From NCBI RefSeq assembly GCF_000006565.2, contig NC_031472.1:3185885-3249884 (forward strand): DNA of 64,000 nt, in the 5' to 3' direction. The notes under the pieces were generated by a model. That model was not told the origin of the DNA, made no database searches, and worked only from the letters and a program-made list of their open reading frames with translations. The position numbers and the translations under genes were made by a program. Every line of letters begins with the position of its first letter. The stretch's first letter is position 1. The stretch comes from Toxoplasma gondii ME49 (Eukaryota > Apicomplexa > Conoidasida > Eucoccidiorida > Sarcocystidae). This document shows positions 1-8,995 of this stretch, piece after piece.

Positions 1-918
1 CTGTGTCTGACGTTGCCATCAGTGAACGGCCCGAGCACGTCGAATTCGCTAGTACCTTGCGGCACGTCTTGTGCCGGTCGAGTCGAGTCAGCGAACGCAT
101 GCACGGGGAACTACAGGGAAGCGGGGACAAGCAGCGGTCGGCAATATTGCCTTGCATCGTGCTCCGTAGAGCGCTACCTCACCGATACAGCGTGATGAGG
201 TACGCGAGTCGAGGTCACTGTCGCGCCCCAGGGACCCACACAGCAATGGGACGTGATCGTCAACGGTTTCTCTGCATACAGATGACGTGGCCTTCAACGT
301 GGACATCACCAGGCGTATGCTTAGTTTGGCCTCCACGTGGCAACGGACAGGATGGAAGGGGCACTCGGTGCGGGTTTCCGCGTACGGGTAACTCGCGTCC
401 GAATACACGATGTAGTCTCATCGGCGACAATCACACGCGTCGCAAGCGTTCGCTCTTGCGTTGAATGACGTAGTTGACGTTCCGGTTGCGTAGTCCGCCG
501 CTAGCATCAGATGCTACACAGAAGATTGAACAGAATGCAGTACCAAACACTTCAGGCGGTCGGGTCTCTATTCGGCCGGCTATGGGTACCTGTGGGGAGA
601 GGGGAGAGGTCCTGGAGTCGTTTCGACCATGTCGACACGAGGTGTGTCGATGTGCTCTGGGCTGTGCCCTCCCGGCACTTCCGGCGTTGCGTCCTCCTGG
701 CATCGTCACTGATTTACTGACGGGGCGGCCTCGCAAGGCATTCCTCTAATAGTAGCTCTGCGTGTGTGTCAACGGGACAGCAACTGCTGTTCACGTCGCA
801 GTCCTCGTGGATTTGTCGACCATGACACGTGTGTGCGGACGTTGCGGATGTGCACTCTTGATGGTGTGTGAGAGCCCGGCAGAGGGAGTGTTGTCTCGTT
901 GCGTACGCCTGCGCCGCG
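1..918 (+). repeat. Satellite A, unit 1 (truncated by gap)
   Basis: This is the first visible copy of a tandem repeat whose anchor (TGTCTGACGTTGCCATCAG) recurs at 4, 3242, 4920, 6601 and 8274. It runs nearly base for base with 3239-4158 and 4917-5836 and stops at a run of N. The open frames on both strands (about 153 codons on +, 106 on -) recur in every copy only because the units are nearly identical. I see no recognisable protein in them and treat the unit as non-coding satellite DNA. Confidence 0.95.
502..516. repeat. Inverted repeat TAGCAT-CAG-ATGCTA in conserved half
   Basis: Perfect 6 bp arms with a 3 bp centre. Identical copies lie at 3740-3754, 5418-5432, 7099-7113 and 8772-8786, with degenerate relatives at about 58097-58113 and 60092-60106 in block D. 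Each 1.68 kb unit thus has two such elements, spaced about 740 and 940 bp alternately, which suggests the unit arose from two related monomers. Confidence 0.85.
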
Positions 919-938
919 NNNNNNNNNNNNNNNNNNNN
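919..938. other. Assembly gap (20 N)
   Basis: Exactly 20 N, probably a placeholder for an unknown length. The left flank is the end of a satellite A conserved half and the right flank is an unrelated diverged module. The adjacency of these two sequences is therefore not proven by the sequence. Confidence 0.97.
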
Positions 939-1861
939 AGTGGTCGCATAAGTAGCACGAGAGTTAAACAGGGTCGCAGCGTGCGTCACGTAAAAGTTAT
1001 TAACGTGGGTTGCGCCTCTAATTCCATCTCACGAGTTATTTGTCTTTCCCTGTAGCAAATGGTGGCTGATGGCGCATGCTCGAGGACATGTGGAACTGGA
1101 TGACGGACCCCACACGAAAAAGTGATGTTCTGCAGGAGGATGCTGTTGCCCTGTTCGTAGCAACGGATGGACCTAAAAGGCTCGAGCCTTGCGTGAGTGG
1201 GCTCTATCTGTGGGACGCGTTGCGGGCTGCGCACGCGCGGAAGCGTATTTTGATGGTGCAGACTATCGGTATGAGGGGCATGACGTTTTTTATCACAGCA
1301 ACAAAACGTACGAACGCGGCTTCGTGGAGACACGGGTCACTTATTGGGTACCGGGTGGTGGGAACGAATGAGATGCGGGACACGGGCATCGGCTCCACCA
1401 TTACCGTTGTAAGTGGATGTGTTAAGCAGAGGAAGACTGCGTAGGCACCATCAGACGTTTTGGTCCGATACTGTTTACTGCATAGCTGTGCCACAATTCT
1501 ACAGTTTGAGACTGTAGGCGAGGCCGTGATTGTCGCAGTGGTGTCCCACAATATGCGCACAAGGAAACAATGATGGTCATTTCGCCCTGGCACTGTCAGT
1601 GTGGGTGGATGCCCGTGCTAGAAACAAGTCGATCAAGCACTGACCTCCCTTGGCCGTAAATGATTCGCTTGAAGGAGCACGTTTGCTCTTGCCGCTGGAG
1701 CGAATTCCGCTCAACGCTCGCGACGTAGCGGCGTCGTTGAAATTCAGTTATACTTCGAGACTTCAATTGTGCGTTTCGGATCGAGATGTCCTTTTCAGCG
1801 GCAGTGAGAGCGCTGCCTCTTGGCCATCGCTTTATACTACAGTCGACGAACGGTGCGTCGC

Positions 1862-1903
1862 AACATCACATATTTGTTCCGTGTTGACGGCTCGTCCAAC
1901 CCC
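1862..1903 (+). pseudogene. cob: Nuclear mitochondrial fragment: cytochrome b internal piece
   Basis: Translation of the + strand gives a stretch with Y-L followed by D-G-S-S-N-P. This resembles the conserved cytochrome b segment I-F-Y-L-H-L-N-G-S-S-N-P of coccidian mitochondria, with a one-residue insertion and substitutions. Only about 14 codons are recognisable, so it is a fossil and cannot be functional. The corresponding place in the paralogous module (about 53118-53150) is more degraded. A chance match is possible for so short a piece. The nearby opposite-strand cytochrome b piece at 2154-2222 makes mitochondrial origin more likely. Confidence 0.5.
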
Positions 1904-2153
1904 AGAAAAAGATCACCGCAACCGCGTTTAATGCATTCTGTATGTTTCTCAAATTGGCTTTCATTGCTATCAGCACAAATTGCTGTTGATGACGGCGGTG
2001 TTCGAAGGTGCACACCGGGCCCAGCGATGTGAATGTCTGTTTCTGGCACCGCACCATTGTCGGGCGTGACACGCGGATGCCGCCGGCGCTCTTCCTCATC
2101 CAGAAGCTGTGAAGCTGTACGCCTAACATCACGAGAATACTACCAGTCAGATG

Positions 2154-2222
2154 ATTGCCTGTAATTATTTGGAGTACACAGGACAGTGCAACATAGAAAC
2201 CAAAGCCATACAACGAATTTAG
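2154..2222 (-). pseudogene. cob: Nuclear mitochondrial fragment: cytochrome b N-terminal piece
   Basis: The minus strand encodes N-S-L-Y-G-F-G-F-Y-V-A-L-S-C followed by VLQIITG. This matches the first transmembrane helix of apicomplexan cytochrome b, where FGF..A.TFVLQIITG is strongly conserved. Similarity stops abruptly on both sides and only about 23 codons remain. The homologous copy at 53381-53431 has the same segment with a stop codon inside, so the fragment predates duplication of this module. The opposite orientation to the fragment at 1862-1903 fits the shuffled block structure of coccidian mitochondrial DNA. Confidence 0.8.
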
Positions 2223-2685
2223 ACTCCGGCTACGTACGGTGTCTGGGAGATTCGTCCACAATCGTCAAGGGGCTACCCACTCGCGGGTGATCAGTTGGAG
2301 ACAATGAAGAAAGATTGAACAGCGTTAGGCATGTGTCCTGCGGTCGAGACTTCCAGCCGCTGGATCCACCTGGTGTTGACGGCACTATGTAGTGGAAATA
2401 GATACTGAAAAGACACGTCGTTCAGTGACTGCGTCATACTCTCCTGAGCGAGGTCACCGCTTTTTCGCTTTCCCCTACAGGCTGTAAGTAACAGCTGGAG
2501 CACGTGGCAACCTGATGACCTGATCGATGGACGACGAGAGGACGGACTGCAGGCCGGAGACGTCCCATGGCCCATGCGGGGATGACAACACTATATCTGG
2601 AAGCACGTTAGAGCCTGCTACGGGATCAACTGTGCGTGTTCGTGATTGGGGAAACGCGGTCAGCAGGAGAGCGTCGCACAACCTC

Positions 2686-3241
2686 CCTGTAACCAAATCC
2701 AGGGAACGGACATGTGGACCAGTAGTGTTGCGACCGCGGTCGGGATGGTGGGGTCGTCCGTGCACGTGGGCGGTTGTGGTTGGGTGTGACCCTCGGATGT
2801 AGCATACATGCTACTTAGCACTGCACTTCTACCGACTGACACGTGCGACTGTTAGTGGTCTCTCGTTCGCGACACAGCACCTGTCTTGGCGGGGATGCGA
2901 CGTGGGCCACTGCGGGGGGATGGGCAGTGCATGCCACAGCAGGTGAGGTTGGAGCTGGACGTGGACAAACGGCCATCGTGTAGGACAGCCCTGTCTCATT
3001 GGCGGCAAGCGTCGTTGGTTGAAGCAGGTCGTGGTCCACGAGAACGGTCTGAGCTAATGGGATTTCTCCGTCATCTGCGCATCCCGCAGGAGAGCTCGCT
3101 GGTGTGGAGTGTTGTTAGTAGTGATGCTGTGTTGCGTGTCGATGTCAGCAACAGACGGTTAGACTGCTGCGCCGTGACGATACGCCGGAGCGGATGCTCA
3201 TCACCGTGGTTCATTAGATGCGTGGCGACAGCTTGGAGCTG
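2686..3241 (+). repeat. Satellite A variable half, type 1, copy 1
   Basis: From about 2686 the sequence rejoins the satellite and matches 4364-4919 almost base for base, up to the next unit anchor at 3242. It contains the inverted repeat at 2799-2814, TGCATGC at 2938-2944 and the conserved GGACGTGGACAAA segment at about 2957. A diverged version of the same monomer type lies at 61144-61900. Confidence 0.95.
2799..2814. repeat. Inverted repeat GTAGCAT-AC-ATGCTAC in satellite monomer
   Basis: Perfect 7 bp arms around a 2 bp centre. Equivalent elements lie at the same place in every related monomer: 4479-4492 (right arm eroded), 6156-6169, 7849-7864, 58839-58851, 61365-61380 and 63165-63177. GCATGC follows 139 bp downstream. 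A hairpin or a dimeric protein binding site are both possible; the sequence does not decide. Confidence 0.85.
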
Positions 3242-4919
3242 TGTCTGACGTTGCCATCAGTGAACGGCCCGAGCACGTCGAATTCGCTAGTACCTTGCGG
3301 CACGTCTTGTGCCGGTCGAGTCGAGTCAGCGAACGCATGCGCGGGGAACTACAGGGAAGCGGGGACAAGCAGCGGTCGGCAATATTGCCTTGTATCGTGC
3401 TCCGTAGAGCGCTACCTCACCGATACAGCTTGATGAAGTACGCGAGTCGAGGTCACTGTCGCGCCCCAGGGACCCACACAGCAATGGGACGTGATCGTCA
3501 ACGGTTTCTCTGCATACAGATGACGTGGCCTTCAACGTGGACATCACCAGGCGTATGCTTAGTTTGGCCTCCACGTGGCAACGGACAGGATGGAAGGGGC
3601 ACTCGGTGCGGGTTTCCGCGTACGGGTAACTCGCGTCCGAATACACGATGTAGTCTCATCGGCGACAATCACACGCGTCGCAAGCGTTCGCTCTTGCGTT
3701 GAATGACGTAGTTGACGTTCCGGTTGCGTAGTCCGCCGCTAGCATCAGATGCTACACAGAAGATTGAACAGAATGCAGTACCAAACACTTCAGGCGGTCG
3801 GGTCTCTATTCGGCCGGCTATGGGTACCTGTGGGGAGAGAGGGGAGAGGTCCTGGAGTCGTTTCGACCATGTCGACACGAGGTGTGTCGATGTGCTCTGG
3901 GCTGTGCCCTCCCGGCACTTCCGGCGTTGCGTCCTCCTGGCATCGTCACTGATTTACTGACGGGGCGGCCTCGCAAGGCATTCCTCTAATAGTAGCTCTG
4001 CGTGTGTGTCAACGGGACAGCAACTGCTGTTCACGTCGCAGTCCTCGTGGATTTGTCGACCATGACACGTGTGTGCGGACGTTGCGGATGTGCACTCTTG
4101 ATGGTGTGTGAGAGCCCGGCAGAGGGAGTGTTGTCTCGTTGCGTACGCCTGCGCCGCGTGAGTTGCTGAGTGCAATGTAGGCACACAGCACTTCCCGGTC
4201 GCCGCAGCGGGTACCTCGATCCATTCGAGGTCTCTGGAGTGGCGCTCAATCGGTGCTGGCTCGTCGCGTTCGACGAAAGGAGGTAAGAATCCGCAGGCGG
4301 ACCCGGAACGGTGACGAGGAGCGTGTGGGAGAGGCCTGGAGAACACGAGGGCGTCACACATCTTCCCTGTGACCAAATCCAGGGAACGGACATGTGGACC
4401 AGTAGTGTTGCGACCGCGGTCGGGATGGTGGGGTCGTCCGTGCACGTGGGCGGTTGTGGTTGGGTGTGACCCTCGGATGTAGCATACATGCTCTTAGAAC
4501 TGCACTTCTACCGACTGACACGTGCGACTGTTAGTGGTCTCTCGTTCGCGACACAGCACCTGTCTTGGCGGGGATGCGCGTGGGCCACTGCAGGGGGATG
4601 GGCAGTGCATGCCACAGCAGGTGAGGTTGGAGCTGGACGTGGACAAACGGCCATCGTGTAGGACAGCCCTGTCTCATTGGCGGCAAGCGTCGTTGGTTGA
4701 AGCAGGTCGTGGTCCACGAGAACGGTCTGAGCTAATGGGGTTTCTCCGTCATCTGCGCATCCCGCAGGAGAGCTCGCTGGTGTGGAGTGTTGTTAGTAGT
4801 GATGCTGTGTTGCGTGTCGATGTCAGCAACAGACGGTTAGACTGCTGCGCCGTGACGATACGCCGGAGCGGATGCTCACCACCGTGGTTCAGTAGATGCG
4901 TGGCGACAGCTTGGAGCTG
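3242..4919 (+). repeat. Satellite A, unit 2 (1678 bp, complete)
   Basis: The reference unit of the array. The conserved half is about 3242-4230 and the variable half (type 1) about 4231-4919. The conserved half has an inverted repeat at 3740-3754. The variable half has the eroded inverted repeat at 4479-4492 and TGCATGC at 4606-4612. The first half differs from units 1, 3 and 4 by only scattered single bases. No protein family is recognisable in any frame. Confidence 0.97.
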
Positions 4920-6600
4920 TGTCTGACGTTGCCATCAGTGAACGGCCCGAGCACGTCGAATTCGCTAGTACCTTGCGGCACGTCTTGTGCCGGTCGAGTC
5001 GAGTCAGCGAACGCATGCGCGGGGAACTACAGGGAAGCGGGGACAAGCAGCGGTCGGCAATATTGCCTTGTATCGTGCTCCGTAGAGCGCTACCTCACCG
5101 ATACAGCTTGATGAAGTACGCGAGTCGAGGTCACTGTCGCGCCCCAGGGACCCACACAGCAATGGGACGTGATCGTCAACGGTTTCTCTGCATACAGATG
5201 ACGTGGCCTTCAACGTGGACATCATCAGGCGTATGCTTAGTTTGGCCTCCACGTGGCAACGGACAGGATGGAAGGGGCACTCGGTGCGGGTTTCCGCGTA
5301 CGGGTAACTCGCGTCCGAATACACGATGTAGTCTCATCGGCGACAATCACACGCGTTGCAAGCGTTCGCTCTTGCGTTGAATGACGTAGTTGACGTTCCG
5401 GTTGCGTAGTCCGCCGCTAGCATCAGATGCTACACAGAAGATTGAACAGAATGCAGTACCAAACACTTCAGGCGGTCGGGTCTCTATTCGGCCGGCTATG
5501 GGTACCTGTGGGGAGAGAGGGGAGAGGTCCTGGAGTCGTTTCGACCATGTCGACACGAGGTGTGTCGATGTGCTCTGGGCTGTGCCCTCCCGGCACTTCC
5601 GGCGTTGCGTCCTCCTGGCATCGTCACTGATTTACTGACGGGGCGGCCTCGCAAGGCTTTCCTCTAATAGTAGCTCTGCGTGTGTGTCAACGGGACAGCA
5701 ACTGCTGTTCACGTCGCAGTCCTCGTGGATTTGTCGACCACGACACGTGTGTGCGGACGTTGCGGATGTGCACTCTTGATGGTGTGTGAGAGCTCGGCAG
5801 AGGGAGTGTTGTCTCGTTGCGTACGCCTGCGCCGCGTGAGTTGCTGAGTGCAATGTAGGCACACAGCACTTCCCGGTCGCCGCAGCGGGTACCTCGATCC
5901 ATTCGAGTTCGCTGCAGTGGCTCTCGCAGGTGTCCAGTTGATGTGCGGTTTGTTGGTAGGTGGTAGGCGTGCAGGAGCGGCCCGGTCAGGGTTGGAACGG
6001 GCGGGCTCCAGCAGGGGCGGAGAGCGTGACGGACTCGTACTAATGTGCAGTAGGCAATTTTGACAGCGAATTAGTCACGATTTAGTAGTTGTAACCGCGG
6101 GGTTCGTGTTTGTCCCTGAGTGTGCGTTTTTGTGCGTGGATGCTGTGATGGATCTTAGCATAGATGCTACGCGAACCACAAGCAGCAGGTCTGCCAAATG
6201 AAGGACCACAGGGAGGACTGCGTTACCCATCCGGTAAATGTTTCCATTTGAACTGTGATGCGTGTCGCCGCGAGAAATGGCTAGCGCATGCAAGCGCTAT
6301 TGCGCTCGCATCTGGACGTGGACAAGCGGCCATCACGTATGACGTCATAGTTCCCTTGGTAACAAGGGTCTCTTGACGCAAAAAACACTTGGACCGAGAA
6401 ACAGGCGAAGGATTCTGGATCTGCTCCCATGCTCAGCGCCCTAAGCGGCAGAGCAAAATGACTTTGACTGTTCACGGCGACAGTATTGTGTTGCTTTTCC
6501 TCCTCAGGCCGCTCATGTAAGGGTACCACGATCTGGCGACACAGAACTGCGCCTGCTCATCACCGTGGTTCATTAGATGCGTGGCGACAGCTTGGAGCTG
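4920..6600 (+). repeat. Satellite A, unit 3 (1681 bp) with type 2 variable half
   Basis: The conserved half is nearly identical to unit 2 to about 5910. From there to about 6545 a different monomer replaces the type 1 half. It has its own inverted repeat (6156-6169) and GCATGC (6286-6291), and resembles 58860-59129 and 63186-63455. The last ~50 bp before the next anchor (about 6556-6600) return to the type shared by all units. The total length is kept within 3 bp of unit 2 although the second halves differ. Confidence 0.95.
6156..6169. repeat. Inverted repeat TAGCAT-AG-ATGCTA
   Basis: Perfect 6 bp arms in the type 2 monomer, with GCATGC 130 bp downstream. The flanks differ strongly from the type 1 monomer at 2799 although the arms are the same. 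Confidence 0.85.
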
Positions 6601-8273
6601 TGTCTGACGTTGCCATCAGTGAACGGCCCGAGCACGTCGAATTCGCTAGTACCTTGCGGCACGTCTTGTGCCGGTCGAGTCGAGTCAGCGAACGCATGCG
6701 CGGGGAACTACAGGGAAGCGGGGACAAGCAGCGGTCGGCAATATTGCCTTGTATCGTGCTCCGTAGAGCGCTACCTCACCGATACAGCTTGATGAAGTAC
6801 GCGAGTCGAGGTCACTGTCGCGCCCCAGGGACCCACACAGCAATGGGACGCGATCGTCAACGGTTTCTCTGCATACAGATGACGTGGCCTTCAACGTGGA
6901 CATCATCAGGCGTATGCTTAGTTTGGCCTCCACGTGGCAACGGACAGGATGGAAGGGGCACTCGGTGCGGGTTTCCGCGTACGGGTAACTCGCGTCCGAA
7001 TACACGATGTAGTCTCATCGGCGACAATCACACGCGTTGCAAGCGTTCGCTCTTGCGTTGAATGACGTAGTTGACGTTCCGGTTGCGTAGTCCGCCGCTA
7101 GCATCAGATGCTACACAGAAGATTGAACAGAATGCAGTACCAAACACTTCAGGCGGTCGGGTCTCTATTCGGCCGGCTATGGGTACCTGTGGGGAGAGAG
7201 GGGAGAGGTCCTGGAGTCGTTTCGACCATGTCGACACGAGGTGTGCCGATGTGCTCTGGGCTGTGCCCTCCCGGCACTTCCGGCGTTGCGTCCTCCTGGC
7301 ATCGTCACTGATTTACTGACGGGGCGGCCTCGCAAGGCTTTCCTCTAATAGTAGCTCTGCGTGTGTGTCAACGGGACAGCAACTGCTGTTCACGTCGCAG
7401 TCCTCGTGGATTTGTCGACCATGACACGTGTGTGCGGACGTTGCGGATGTGCACTCTTGATGGTGTGTGAGAACCCGGCGGAGGGTGTGTTGTCGTGTTA
7501 CGTACGGATGAGGTACTTGGGTTACTGGGTGCAATGTAGGCATACAGCACTTCCCGGTCGCCGCAGTGGGTACCTCGATGCATTCGCGTTATCTGACGTG
7601 ACGCTCAATCGTGGCTGACGCGTGGCGGTCTATTAAAGGCAGTAAGCGCACACAAGAGGCCCCGATACCGTGCGCTCGAGAGTAGGATAGGAGGCGTGGA
7701 GCACTTGAGGGCGTCGCAGAGGTGCTGGAGAGGGTGTTGTAACGACATGCTAGTGAGGTAATAGTAGCAGCCGCCGCGGTCGGGGCGTTGGGTTCGCGTA
7801 TGCGCGTGAGTGCATGTGTGTGTGTGTGTGCGGGCGCTGTGATTGATAGTAACATGGGTGTTACGCGAATCACAACCTGCACGTTCCGCGAATGAAGAAC
7901 TTCAAGCTATATTGCATGTGTCCTGCGACACATCTGGTCTGCCGGTGAAGTGACCAGCGCATGCGAGAGCAGGTGAGACTGGCGCTGGACGTGGACAAAC
8001 ACTCGTCATGCTGGACGACCCTGACGTCTTGGTAGCAAGTGCTCATGGATGCCACAGGCTCGTGGCCCACGAAAGCTGTGTATGACAGCGGGCATTATTC
8101 CATGATCCTCGCCTTCAATGCTATAACAGAATGGTGTTGACTGGTCGTGGGAACCGTTCTGCGTTGCTGTCCCTCCTCAGGCAGCCCATGTAAGGGTACC
8201 ACGATCTGGTGCCACCGAACAGAGGATGCTCACCACCGTGGATCATTAGATGCGTGGCGACAGATTGGAGCTG
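6601..8273 (+). repeat. Satellite A, unit 4 (1673 bp) with type 3 variable half
   Basis: The conserved half matches unit 3 to about 7480. The second half (about 7490-8240) is a third monomer variant with a TG/GT microsatellite at 7815-7830, an inverted repeat with altered arms at 7849-7864 and GCATGC at 7959-7964. It keeps the monomer landmarks GGACGTGGACAAA (about 7989) and a CTCGTGG.CCACGA stretch (about 8061). No coding content is recognised. Confidence 0.95.
7849..7864. repeat. Inverted repeat GTAACA-TGGG-TGTTAC with compensatory arms
   Basis: Compared with GTAGCA...TGCTAC in sister monomers, the left arm has G to A and the right arm the matching C to T, so the 6 bp arms still pair. This is direct sequence evidence that symmetry, not just sequence, has been retained here. 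One case alone could be chance or conversion. Confidence 0.8.
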
Positions 8274-8995
8274 TGTCTGACGTTGCCATCAGTAGACGGC
8301 CCGAGCACGTCGAAATCGCTAGTACCTTGCAGCACGTCTTGTGCCGGCCGAGTTGAGTCAGCGAACGCATGCGCGGGGAACTACAGGAAAGCGGGGACAA
8401 GCAGCGGTCGGCAATATTGCCTTGTATCGTGCTCCGTAGAGCGCTACCTCACCGATGCAGCTTGCTGAAGTACGTCAGGCCAGCTCACTGTCGCGCCCCA
8501 GGGACCCACACAGCAATGGGACGTGATCGTCAACGGTTTCTCTGCATACAGATGACGTGGCCTTCAACGTGGACATCATCAGGCGTATGCTTAGTTTGGC
8601 CTCCACGTGGCAACGGACAGGATGGAAGGGGCACTCGGTGCGGGTTTCCGCGTACGGGTAACTCGCGTCCGAATACACGATGTAGTCTCATCGGCGACAA
8701 TCACACGCGTTACAAGCGTTCGCTCTTGCGTTGAATGACGTAGTTGACGTTCCGGTTGCGTAGTCCGCCGCTAGCATCAGATGCTACACAGAAGATTGAA
8801 CAGAATGCAGTACCAAACACTTCAGGCGGTCGGGTCTCTATTCGGCCGGCTATGGGTACCTGTGGGGAGAGAGGGGAGAGGTCCTGGAGTCGTTTCGACC
8901 ATGTCGACACGAGGTGTGCCGATGTGCTCTGGGCTGTGCCCTCCCGGCACTTCCGGCGTTGCGTCCTCCTGGCATCGTCACTGATTTACTGACGG
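8274..8995 (+). repeat. Satellite A, unit 5 (conserved half only, right edge of block)
   Basis: It matches the conserved halves of earlier units with more differences in its first 220 bp, including a changed stretch at about 8470-8485. It ends at about 8995, where the array passes into low-copy sequence without a target duplication that I can see. Its inverted repeat is at 8772-8786. Confidence 0.93.

Larger units (their letters stand above)
939..2540 (+). repeat. Diverged module M, copy 1 (contains cob fragments)
   Basis: About 1.6 kb that aligns by eye, in patches, with 52440-53830. Shared landmarks in the same order are the stretch around 1060-1140 with ACACGAAAAAG.AATGT-like sequence and CTGCAGGA, GCATTCTGT at about 1931, TTTCATTGCT.TCAGCACAAA at about 1960, GGCGTGACACGCGGA at about 2063, CTGTAATTATTTGGAG at about 2159, and GGACGACGAGAGGA near 2530. 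The two copies have many substitutions and indels, so this is an older duplication than the satellite units. It includes two short mitochondrial cytochrome b fragments, annotated separately. No intact gene is seen. Confidence 0.8.

Noticed and set aside
3..464. 153-codon frame repeated in satellite A units as a gene family
   Set aside because: It recurs only with near-identical repeat units, overlaps frames on the other strand, has no recognisable domain, and is broken in the more diverged copies in block D.
7815..7830. TG microsatellite as a regulatory element
   Set aside because: A short dinucleotide run in one monomer variant, absent from the sister monomers. Ordinary slippage explains it.
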